Origin: Chersky-806 sp038252255
Lineage (GTDB): Bacteria; Actinomycetota; Acidimicrobiia; IMCC26256; JAENVU01
Length of the DNA stretch: 64,000 nt
Direction of reading: 5' to 3'
NCBI GenBank assembly: GCA_038252255.1
Contig: JBBSAM010000002.1
Location: forward strand, 62,001-126,000
The stretch's first letter is position 1; each line of letters begins with the position of its first letter. This document shows positions 16,771 to 24,330 of the stretch, in pieces. The notes beneath the pieces are model-generated. The model made no database searches and was not told the DNA's origin. It was given only the letters and a program-made list of their open reading frames with translations. A program made the position numbers and the translations under genes.

Positions 16771-17553
16771 TTGCTCGACGCGCTTCGCCCGCTGGTCGAG
16801 CACGCGCAGCAGGCGGCCGTGCTCGTCGACTTCGACGGATCGCTCTCGCCGATCGTCGACGATCCGGACCTGGCGGTGCCGCTGCCCGCGGCTCGCGACG
16901 CGCTGGCCGCGCTCGTGGGGCAGGTCGGTCTCGTCGCGGTGGTGAGTGGCCGACCCGTGGGGTTCCTGCGCGACGTGCTCGGGATCGATGGCGTCACCTA
17001 CGTCGGCCAGTACGGCTTGCAGCGTTACGTAGCTGGGCAGGTGCTCACGGATCCGAGGGTCGAGCCGTTCCTCGCCCTGGTCGAGGCGACCGCCCGGGCC
17101 GCCGACCGGGAGCTGGCGGGCCTGCGGGTCGAGCGCAAGGACGGGGTGGCGGTGGTGATCCACTGGCGCCAGCGGCCGGACCTGGCCGAACGAGCGCGCG
17201 CCTGGGTGGCCGAGGCCGCCGCCTCGACGGGCCTCGAGCTCCACCCGGCGAAGATGGCGGCCGAGCTGCGCCCACCGGTGCCGGTCGACAAGGGCGACGT
17301 CGTCGAGCAGCTCTGCGACGGCTTCACGGTCGCCGCCTTCGCCGGTGACGACGTCGGCGATCTCGCCGCGTTCGACGCGCTCGACCGTCTCGTGGGCGCC
17401 GAGCGGCTCAGCTACGCGGCTCGAATCGGGGTGCACTCACCGGAGGAGCCGGCCGAGCTCGCGGCCCGGGCCGACGTGGTCGTCGACGGCCCGGTCGGGC
17501 TCGCGGCGCTCCTCGCCGTTCTGCACACCGCGATTACGAGTGCGCCTGCCTGA
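16771..17553 (+). CDS. otsB: Trehalose-6-phosphate phosphatase
   Basis: HAD-type phosphatase that finishes trehalose synthesis. The nucleophile motif VDFDGSLSPI is near residue 20, the threonine/serine motif VVSGRPV near 55, and the acidic motif FAGDDVGDLAAF near 190, around the OtsB cap. The start is uncertain: TTG at 16771, twelve bases after the previous stop, is the only initiator placing DFDGS at the usual distance. 260 residues. It converges on otsA with a 20-base overlap. Confidence 0.88.
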   Translation: MLDALRPLVEHAQQAAVLVDFDGSLSPIVDDPDLAVPLPAARDALAALVGQVGLVAVVSGRPVGFLRDVLGIDGVTYVGQYGLQRYVAGQVLTDPRVEPFLALVEATARAADRELAGLRVERKDGVAVVIHWRQRPDLAERARAWVAEAAASTGLELHPAKMAAELRPPVPVDKGDVVEQLCDGFTVAAFAGDDVGDLAAFDALDRLVGAERLSYAARIGVHSPEEPAELAARADVVVDGPVGLAALLAVLHTAITSAPA

Positions 17554-18907
17554 GCTGGGTCTCCAACCATGCCGCGGGCGGGCTCGCCTTCGCACGCGTC
17601 CGCAGCGCTGCGGCGCGCGCGGCTCGCTCCTCCGGTTCCATGACGAGTGCTTCGTGAAGCACAGCTCCGGTCTGCACGAGGTCGAACGGTTGCACGGTCA
17701 GGCACGCGTGCTCGAGCACCTCGTGCGCGCCGGCTTCACGCGAGAGGCACACGACACCGTCTCTGCGGTTGGCCAACGGCCCCTCCAACGCGACGAGGTT
17801 CAATCCGTCGCGAATCGGATTGACGAGGAGCACATCGCTGCGCACGAGTCCGGCGAGCGAACGGGCGTAGTTGTCGCGCGTGTCGAGGATGACCGGGTCC
17901 CAGTCTCGCGTCCCCCAACGCTCGTTGACCCTGGCCGCCGCGGTCTCGACCTCGTTGCGGTAGGCGAGGTACTCGGGTAGCGACTCGCGCGACGGGTTCA
18001 ACATCGCCGCGAACGTCACCCGCTCCCGGAGCTCGGGATGCTCCTCGAGCATCAGGTCGTAGGCGAGGAATCCGCGCACGATGTTCTTCGAGAGCTCGAG
18101 GCGATCGCTGCGCACGATCAGCTGCCGGTCGCCGATCCGCTCCTCGAGTGCGGCGATCTCCTCTGCGACCTCGGCCCCGGCGACCTCGGCCGCGAGGGTC
18201 TCGGGATCGGGCCCGAACGATGCGGCGAACGTCCGCCCGACCCCGGCGTCGGGGCCGAGCACCTCCCGGGCCGACGCCCGGAACGACTGGGCCCAACGCT
18301 CGGTATGGAAGCCGGACGTGCAGCTCGCCATGGAGGCGCACATGGCGTGCGCCACGTAGTCGGGCAGCACCCGGATGGAGCCGGGACCGCAGAACGGCGT
18401 GTGGGTGAAATGGACGACGTGAAGGTCCGGACGTGCCGCGCGCAGCATGTGCGGCACGAGCGTGAGCTGGTAGTCCTGCACCAGCACCGAATCGCCTTCG
18501 CGCGCGACGTCGACGACGCCATCGGTGAAGACGCGGTTCACGGCGACATACCCCTCCCACGCCTCCCGGAACCGCCGGTCGAAGCGCGGTCGCCGTGGAA
18601 GGTCGAGCAGCGCGTGGTGCAGGAACCAGAGCGTGGCATTCGAGATGACGTCCCGGTGCAACCGCTGCAGATCTGGATCGAGCGGGAGCAACCGGGCGTG
18701 GACACCTGCCGACGAAGGGGGCGCGCCGGCCGCGGTGGCGGCAACGTCGTCGTCGTCGATGGCCGCGGCGACCCAGGTCGCGTCGTCACGGTTCGCGAGC
18801 AGCGGCAGGAGCGCGCTGACCACACCGCCGGCGCCCCGCTGCGCGGAGAACGTGCCGTCCGGGTTCCGGCTGAACCGGAACGGACCGCGGTTGGAGACGA
18901 CGATCAC
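17534..18907 (-). CDS. otsA: Trehalose-6-phosphate synthase
   Basis: Retaining GT20 glycosyltransferase making trehalose 6-phosphate from NDP-glucose and glucose 6-phosphate. The start VVSNRGPF, the LVQDYQLTLVPHMLR helix, HFTHTPF and the late DGLNLVALE loop are all GT20 signatures. 457 residues. GTG start. One base pattern is odd: otsA and otsB are convergent rather than in one operon. Ten bases separate it from the upstream glycosyltransferase on the same strand. Confidence 0.94.
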   Translation of the reverse strand: MIVVSNRGPFRFSRNPDGTFSAQRGAGGVVSALLPLLANRDDATWVAAAIDDDDVAATAAGAPPSSAGVHARLLPLDPDLQRLHRDVISNATLWFLHHALLDLPRRPRFDRRFREAWEGYVAVNRVFTDGVVDVAREGDSVLVQDYQLTLVPHMLRAARPDLHVVHFTHTPFCGPGSIRVLPDYVAHAMCASMASCTSGFHTERWAQSFRASAREVLGPDAGVGRTFAASFGPDPETLAAEVAGAEVAEEIAALEERIGDRQLIVRSDRLELSKNIVRGFLAYDLMLEEHPELRERVTFAAMLNPSRESLPEYLAYRNEVETAAARVNERWGTRDWDPVILDTRDNYARSLAGLVRSDVLLVNPIRDGLNLVALEGPLANRRDGVVCLSREAGAHEVLEHACLTVQPFDLVQTGAVLHEALVMEPEERAARAAALRTRAKASPPAAWLETQLRQAHS

Positions 18908-18917
18908 GGCGCGCGCA

Positions 18918-20168
18918 CTAGCTGAGCGTGCCGAAGAGAGTCAGCCAGTCCTCGAGCTCGCGAGTCGAGAGGAAGTTCTGGCGCACGTGCTCCTTGCCGC
19001 TCTTCCCCATTGCATCGGCTTTGGCGGGATCGGCGAGCAGCTCGATCGTGCGTGCCGCGCACTCCTCGACCGAGTCGACCAGGAAGCCGTCCCGACCCTC
19101 ACGGATCTGCAGGACGATGCCGCCGGCGCGGCCGCCGATCACGGGCCGCCCCTTCCAGAGCCCTTCCGCCACGGTGAGCCCGAATCCCTCGCGCAGCGAC
19201 TTCTGGATCACGACCTCGGCGGCCCGCTGGAACGCGTTGATCTGCACGTTGCCGACCTGCTGGATGTTCGAGAGCAGGTGGATGTCGCGGTCACCGTCGC
19301 GGACCGCCTCGACCTGCTCCCACACCTGGAAACCCTCGGGGTCGTCCGTCGCCATCGAGCCCGCGAGCACGAGCTGCGCGTCCGGCACTTCCTCGCGCAC
19401 GGTCTGGAACGCCTCGATGACTCCGACCGGGTCCTTCCACGGGTCGTAACGGCTCACCTGGCAGACGATCGGACGCTTGGTGTCGATGCCGTACTGCTTG
19501 CAGATCTCGTGCACGAACGGATCCGGGAGATCGAGGTTCTTCACCGACAGCGGATCGATGCACGGTGGCGCCGTGATGATGTTCTTCATCTGCAGCGAAG
19601 CGGGGATGAACTGGTCCATCGTCCAGACGGACGCGTCGTGTCGCTCGACGTACGGACGGAAGAACTCCCAGACGTCTGCACGCGCGTCCGTCAGGTCGAT
19701 GTGGCAGCGCCAGATCCACTTCGTCTCGGGCCGGTTCACACTCGAGTCACCGATGAAGCCGAGCAGTGCAGCGGGCTGCGGGTCGTGCACGATGACGTAG
19801 TCCCACTCACCCTTCAGGAGCAGCGCGTTCTCGAGCACCTTCTCCAGGTAGACCTTCTGCATGGGCTCGGTCCAGGGCACGTCGGCGCCGCCCTGCAACG
19901 CGTTGTGGACGGCCTTCGTCACCGCGAAGAACTCGTCACTCCCGTGGATCACCTGCCACTCGGCCTCGATCCCGAGGTCCCGCAGCAGCGGCACGTGCGT
20001 CGAGAGCAGCTCGGCCACGCCGCCGCCGTACGCGGTGGCGTTGATGTGGAGGACCCGAGCGCCGCGAAAAGGCTCGGCCAGCGCCCGGATCCGCTCGATC
20101 GCCTCGACGCCGGCGACCTCCTCGTAGTCAGCCAGCTCCTTCTCCAGGAGCGGGACGCGCTCGAGCAT
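18918..20168 (-). CDS. GT4 glycosyltransferase, trehalose synthase (TreT-like)
   Basis: 416-residue GT-B enzyme. The amino half opens with LHINATAYGGGVAELL, the acceptor loop of the TreT/trehalose synthase group; the carboxy half has QVSRYDPWKDPVGVIEAF and the donor-binding EGFGLTVAEGLWKGRPVIGGRAGG. TreT makes trehalose directly from ADP- or UDP-glucose and glucose. It runs with otsA as a probable two-gene operon, so the cell may have two routes to trehalose. A role as a related glucosyltransferase cannot be excluded. Confidence 0.85.
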   Translation of the reverse strand: MLERVPLLEKELADYEEVAGVEAIERIRALAEPFRGARVLHINATAYGGGVAELLSTHVPLLRDLGIEAEWQVIHGSDEFFAVTKAVHNALQGGADVPWTEPMQKVYLEKVLENALLLKGEWDYVIVHDPQPAALLGFIGDSSVNRPETKWIWRCHIDLTDARADVWEFFRPYVERHDASVWTMDQFIPASLQMKNIITAPPCIDPLSVKNLDLPDPFVHEICKQYGIDTKRPIVCQVSRYDPWKDPVGVIEAFQTVREEVPDAQLVLAGSMATDDPEGFQVWEQVEAVRDGDRDIHLLSNIQQVGNVQINAFQRAAEVVIQKSLREGFGLTVAEGLWKGRPVIGGRAGGIVLQIREGRDGFLVDSVEECAARTIELLADPAKADAMGKSGKEHVRQNFLSTRELEDWLTLFGTLS

Positions 20169-20216
20169 GTGGAAGTTCCTCGCGTGGGGTCGGGGACAAG
20201 GGGCAATCTATCGAGG

Positions 20217-21272
20217 ATGACTACCCAAGCTGTTGCTTGTCCGGACAAGTTCAGCGGAACGCTGAGCGCGGCCGCGGCGGCAGCAGCAATGGCACGGGGT
20301 CTCCGAACCGCGGGATTCACGGACGTCATCGAGGTGCCGCTGGCGGACGGAGGCGAAGGAACGCTGGACGCACTGCTCGCCGCGCGCGGTGGATCACGTC
20401 GCACCGCTTCGGTGACCGGACCACTCGGCGGGCACGTCACCGCCGAATGGGCACGCCTGCCGGACGGCACCGCGGTGATCGAGATGGCGCGCGCGAGCGG
20501 GCTTCCGCTCGTCGAGGGGCACAACGACCCGTTGCGCGCCAGCACCCGCGGGACCGGCGAGCTGATCGCGGCGGCGGCGCGGGCGGGCGCGAAGCGCATC
20601 ATCGTCTGCGTCGGTGGGAGCGCGACGACCGATGGTGGGCTTGCCGCGGTGGAGGCGCTCGGTTGGTCGCTCGCGGGGCTCGACGTGGTCGTCGCGTGCG
20701 ACGTCGAGACGGCCTTCGTCGCCGCGGCCGAGGTCTACGGTCCGCAGAAGGGCGCGTCCGCCGCGCAGGTCGGGCTCCTCACCCGCCGGCTCCAGCAGCT
20801 CGTCGGGGTCTACCGGCAGCGGACCGGTGTCGACGTCACCGAGCTGGAAGGTGGGGGCGCCGCCGGCGGCCTCGCGGGTGGTCTGGCCGCGCTCGGTGCG
20901 CGGCTCGAACCGGGCTTCGACGTCGTGGCCCAGGCGGCCGGGCTCGACGCCGCGCTCGAGGGAGCCGAGCTGGTGGTCACCGGCGAGGGCAAGCTCGACA
21001 TCACGAGCTTCGAGGGCAAGGTGGTGGGTGGGGTGCTCGAGTGGGCCGCCGACGCCGGGGTGTCGCACCGCGCGGTGATCGTCGGCCAGGCCACCGACGC
21101 GGCGCGCGAAGAGGCCGGGGTCCTCGGCGACGTGCAGGTGCTGGCTCTGACCGACCGCGTGTGGTCCGCCGGCGAGGCATTCTCGAGAGCCGCCGTCCTC
21201 GTGGAGGAAGCCGCAGTAGAAGCCGGCCGCAGAGCCCTCGGCGTCACATACGCGGAACCGCCGCCGGAATAG
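20217..21272 (+). CDS. Glycerate kinase (GarK/GlxK family)
   Basis: 351-residue kinase of D-glycerate. ACPDKFSGTLSA at the start, PLADGGEGTLDAL, the CVGGSATTDGG loop and EGKLDITSFEGK near the end are signature segments. The product in this family is usually 2-phosphoglycerate. The ATG at 20217 lies in a 48-base divergent gap from the GT4 gene, with GAGG just before it. Placed between trehalose genes and gpgS, it could recycle glycerate released from glucosylglycerate; this is inference from context. Confidence 0.9.
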   Translation: MTTQAVACPDKFSGTLSAAAAAAAMARGLRTAGFTDVIEVPLADGGEGTLDALLAARGGSRRTASVTGPLGGHVTAEWARLPDGTAVIEMARASGLPLVEGHNDPLRASTRGTGELIAAAARAGAKRIIVCVGGSATTDGGLAAVEALGWSLAGLDVVVACDVETAFVAAAEVYGPQKGASAAQVGLLTRRLQQLVGVYRQRTGVDVTELEGGGAAGGLAGGLAALGARLEPGFDVVAQAAGLDAALEGAELVVTGEGKLDITSFEGKVVGGVLEWAADAGVSHRAVIVGQATDAAREEAGVLGDVQVLALTDRVWSAGEAFSRAAVLVEEAAVEAGRRALGVTYAEPPPE

Positions 21273-21423
21273 GGGGCCGCGGCCGGCCGTCCCGGGACGG
21301 CGGTCGAGCATCCGGCCGGCAGAGATCGTGAGGGGCCGCGGCCGGCCGTCCCGGGACGGCGGTCGAGCATCCGGCCGGCAGAGAACCTCGGAATGTCGCC
21401 CGGCAGGGAACCTCGGAATGTCG
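21273..21423. repeat. Tandem 53-bp and 16-bp repeats between convergent genes
   Basis: A 53-bp unit occurs at 21273-21325 and 21332-21384 (period 59, copies apparently identical). Each copy contains the palindrome CCGTCCCGGGACGG and a GGCCGCGGCCGGCC core. A second repeat, GAACCTCGGAATGTCG, occurs at 21383-21398 and 21408-21423. The block fills the gap between the convergent glycerate kinase and gpgS, so it may act as a bidirectional terminator; its iteration also suggests a REP-like element or replication slippage. Confidence 0.85.
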
Positions 21424-21434
21424 GGTCTCGAGAA

Positions 21435-22370
21435 TTACGCGGTGAGCTCGTGGCCGTGGTTGCGGCGGTAGCCCGGCACCGAGATGATCGGCGGGCGTTC
21501 CCGCACCTCGACCGCGATCGTCTCGGGTTCGGTGTCGGCGTCGAACCGGAGCAGCTCCTGGCGGCCGGGGCGTTCGGACAGCAGGCCGGCGCGGCGCAAC
21601 GCGGTGACGAGGATCGCGTTGGCTTGCGGTCCGAGCTCCGCGAGCGTGCGGTTGCGGTGCTCGCGGACACCGAGGTCCACCTGCGCGGTCGCGGCGATTC
21701 CGTACCGCTCGACGATGTCGACCAGCAGCCCGAACTCGACTCCCCAGCCCTCGACGAACGGCAGCGCCTCGAGCACGTCACGCCGGCCCGCGTATTCGCC
21801 GGAGAGCGGTTGGACGAATCGGGCGAGCTGCGGGAACAGTGTCGAGATGAGTGGGCGGGCCATGAGCTCGGTGACGCGCCCACCACCAACGGGCAGCCCG
21901 TGAAGCGGCCGGCGGTAGAAGCCCTTCACGAACGCGATCTCCGGCGCCACGATGAGCGGCCCCAGCAATCCCGTGACGAATTGCTCGCCGAAGTTGCGGA
22001 TGTCCGCGTCGAGCCAGCAGAGAAGATCGCCGGCTGCGGCATCGAGCGACTTCCACATCGCGTTGCCCTTGCCCGACCCCGGACCGGTTTCGGGGAGCAC
22101 GTCCGCGACCCCCATGACGCGCGCGCCCTCCCATGACGCGACCGCCGCGGTGGCGTCCGTCGACCCGTCGTCGATGACCACGACCTCGTCCACCAGGGGC
22201 ACCGCCTCCATGAGGGTGCGGCGCACCGTGGCCACGATGTGGCCGACGGTGGCCTCCTCGTTCCGGGCCGGGAGGCACACGGAGACGCTGAGCCCGGCCG
22301 CCGCCTTGGCCTCGGCCAGCGCGGCCGGGTCGAACTCGTCATGGCGCCAGGGCACGGGGAGCAGCGGCAC
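21435..22370 (-). CDS. gpgS: Glucosyl-3-phosphoglycerate synthase
   Basis: GT81 retaining enzyme that joins NDP-glucose to 3-phosphoglycerate, first step to glucosylglycerate and, in mycobacteria, methylglucose lipopolysaccharides. The GT-A fold shows VCLPARNEEATVG, VVIDDGSTDATA, the DAD metal motif in CWLDADIRNF, the VKGFYRR acceptor loop and EGWGVEFGLLVDI. 311 residues. Start at GTG 22370 lacks a clear ribosome site; a GTG five codons later is possible. No phosphatase GpgP is in the window. Confidence 0.93.
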   Translation of the reverse strand: MPLLPVPWRHDEFDPAALAEAKAAAGLSVSVCLPARNEEATVGHIVATVRRTLMEAVPLVDEVVVIDDGSTDATAAVASWEGARVMGVADVLPETGPGSGKGNAMWKSLDAAAGDLLCWLDADIRNFGEQFVTGLLGPLIVAPEIAFVKGFYRRPLHGLPVGGGRVTELMARPLISTLFPQLARFVQPLSGEYAGRRDVLEALPFVEGWGVEFGLLVDIVERYGIAATAQVDLGVREHRNRTLAELGPQANAILVTALRRAGLLSERPGRQELLRFDADTEPETIAVEVRERPPIISVPGYRRNHGHELTA

Positions 22371-22510
22371 GGCAGGAGGTTAGGCCGGAGGAGCCGAGCC
22401 CCGGAACGGCCCCGAGGTGTGGATCCCGCAGCGGCCCGGAAGGGCGACCGGGGGCGGAATGACTGGCCCGCCGCCGGGACCCTGTGCGACAATCTCGTCC
22501 GTAACAACGC

Positions 22511-22604
22511 GCTCATCCAGAGCGGCTGAGGGACGGGCCCTTTGACGCCGCGGCAACCAGTGCTCCCTACCAGGGGCGCCAGGTGCCAATGCCCGAACGA
22601 TGAG
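22511..22604 (+). ncRNA. SAM riboswitch (S-box, SAM-I/IV family) ahead of thrC
   Basis: The 345-base gap before thrC holds an S-box-like aptamer: CTCATC (22512-22517) pairs with GATGAG (22599-22604) as P1; within it are AGAGCGGCTGAGGGA, GGGCCC, the CGGCAACC core and the AGGTGCCAATGCC strand, all in the consensus order. About 110 bases separate it from thrC; a GNRA-capped hairpin (22680-22695) stands just before the AGGAGGAGG ribosome site. SAM control of the threonine/methionine branch point makes sense. The rest of the gap (22371-22510) holds only an assumed promoter. Confidence 0.8.
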
Positions 22605-22715
22605 AGAGCCCTGAGTGTGGGTACCGGATCTCCGCCCCCCGCTCGAGGCGCTCGAACACCCAGCGAGCGCGTCGAGACCGAACGGGAAACCGTTCACCAG
22701 GAGGAGGAGCGAGAG

Positions 22716-23957
22716 ATGGCGTACGTGAAGGCGCTGCGGTGCCGGGAGTGTGGACGCGAGTACGACATCGCGCCCATCTTCACCTGCGAGTGGTGCTTCG
22801 GCCCGCTCGAGGTGAGCTACGACTACGAGGCGATCGCGCAGGTCATCTCGAAGGAGAAGATCGCCGCCGGGCCGTTGAGCCTGTGGCGGTACGCGGACCT
22901 GCTGCCCGCCGAACGGAACCCCGCGGTGGACCTGGGTGCGGGCTTCACGCCGCTGGTGCGCGCGGACCGGTTGGCGAGCGAGCTCGGGTTGGGCGAGGTG
23001 TGGATCAAGAACGACACGGTGAACCCGACGAACTCGTTCAAGGACAGGGTGACATCGGTCGCGCTCTCGAAGGCACTCGAGTTCGGCTTCAAGACGGCCG
23101 CGTGCGCGTCGACCGGCAATCTCGCGAACGCGGTCGCGGCGCATGCCGCGCACGCCGGGTTGCGCAGCTTCGTGTTCATCCCGGCGAACCTCGAGCAGGG
23201 CAAGATCGTCACGACGTCGGTGTACGGCGGGAACGTCGTCGCGATCGACGGGAACTACGACGACGTCAACCGGCTGTGCGCCGAGCTCGCGGGGATGTAT
23301 CCGTGGGCGTTCGTGAACGTGAACGTGCGGACGTTCTACGCCGAGGGCTCGAGGACACTGGCGTTCGAGACCGCGGAGCAGCTCGGTTGGGAGACGCCCG
23401 ATCACGTCGTCGCGCCGGTGGCCAGCGGGTCGCTGCTCACCAAGATCCACAAGGGCTTCGGTGAGCTGCACAAGGTAGGGCTGCTCGACGAGGAGCCGCG
23501 GGTGCGCGTGTCGGGCGCGCAGGCGCTCGGGTGCTCACCGGTCGCGACGGCCTGGCTCAACGAGACCGACAACATCAAGCCGGTGAAGCCGGACACGATC
23601 GCCAAGTCGCTCGCGATCGGGAACCCGGCCGACGGGTACTTCGCGCTCGATGTGGTCCGCCAGACGGGCGGTGGGTTCGCCGCCGTCACCGACGACGAGA
23701 TCGTCGACGGGATGCGCCTCCTGGCCGAGACCGAGGGGATCTTCGCCGAGACCGCGGGTGGCGTGACCATCGCGACGCTCAAGCGGCTCGCCGCCGACGG
23801 GACCATCCGTCCGGACGAGCGTGTCGTCGCGTACATCACCGGCCACGGGCTGAAGACGCTCGACGCCGTGGCGGAGAAGGTTGGGCCCACGGCCACGATC
23901 TCCCCCTCGCTCGACGCGTTCCACGACGCGTTCGACCCGTCCACCTTCGATCAGTAG
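22716..23957 (+). CDS. thrC: Threonine synthase
   Basis: PLP enzyme converting O-phosphohomoserine to threonine. It begins with a rubredoxin-like zinc knuckle (C9, C12, C24, C27), found in one branch of ThrC. The PLP lysine is K109 in NSFKDR, and the phosphate-binding loop is ASTGNLANA. 413 residues. The ATG follows AGGAGGAGG by 7 bases. Upstream frames are open through the riboswitch but are not coding. MoaD-like gene follows 12 bases later. A SAM riboswitch is the likely control. Confidence 0.95.
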   Translation: MAYVKALRCRECGREYDIAPIFTCEWCFGPLEVSYDYEAIAQVISKEKIAAGPLSLWRYADLLPAERNPAVDLGAGFTPLVRADRLASELGLGEVWIKNDTVNPTNSFKDRVTSVALSKALEFGFKTAACASTGNLANAVAAHAAHAGLRSFVFIPANLEQGKIVTTSVYGGNVVAIDGNYDDVNRLCAELAGMYPWAFVNVNVRTFYAEGSRTLAFETAEQLGWETPDHVVAPVASGSLLTKIHKGFGELHKVGLLDEEPRVRVSGAQALGCSPVATAWLNETDNIKPVKPDTIAKSLAIGNPADGYFALDVVRQTGGGFAAVTDDEIVDGMRLLAETEGIFAETAGGVTIATLKRLAADGTIRPDERVVAYITGHGLKTLDAVAEKVGPTATISPSLDAFHDAFDPSTFDQ

Positions 23958-23969
23958 GAGCGCGAGCTC

Positions 23970-24242
23970 ATGGCAACCATCCGCATCCCCACCCAGCTGC
24001 GCGAGCTCTCGGGCGGCGCGTCGGAGGTGTCGATCGAAGGCGGGACGGTGAAGGAGCTGCTCGCCGGGCTCGACGCCGCACACCCGGGCTTTGCCGGCCG
24101 CCTGCACGACGACTCCGGCGGCCTGCGCCGGTTCGTGAACGTCTTCGTCGCGGACGAGGACATTCGCTTCCTCGACGGGATCGACACGCCGGTGCTGCCG
24201 AACCAGGTCGTGAGCATCGTCCCGGCAGTCGCCGGGGGCTGA
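23970..24242 (+). CDS. MoaD/ThiS-family sulfur carrier (CysO-like)
   Basis: 90-residue beta-grasp protein ending in the Gly-Gly that is adenylated and thiocarboxylated. The body (VSIEGGTVKELLAGLDAAHPG, FVNVFVADEDIRFLDG, VSIVPAVAGG) fits the MoaD/CysO group with the DIRFLxGxxTxL pattern of CysO. Cotranscription with thrC suggests an amino-acid sulfur role (CysO-CysM type) more than molybdopterin synthesis, though moaA, moaC and moeA lie 36 kb away and no MoaE is visible. CysM and Mec are not in the window. Confidence 0.85.
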   Translation: MATIRIPTQLRELSGGASEVSIEGGTVKELLAGLDAAHPGFAGRLHDDSGGLRRFVNVFVADEDIRFLDGIDTPVLPNQVVSIVPAVAGG

Positions 24243-24288
24243 CTCCCCGGAGGCAGGAAGCGGGGTTGCACCCGCCACCACTCCTTAC

Positions 24289-24307
24289 TAAGGTAGCCCT
24301 TACCTTA
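24289..24307 (+). promoter_or_regulatory. IdeR/DtxR-type iron box
   Basis: The 19-mer matches the dyad consensus TWAGGTTAGSCTAACCTWA at 15 positions, with perfect TAAGGT and ACCTTA ends. It lies 24 bases before the FTR1 start, where a bound repressor would cover the promoter. The presumed repressor gene is the next one downstream. Confidence 0.8.
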
Positions 24308-24330
24308 CCTGACCGGAGGGGTTGGCTCTC

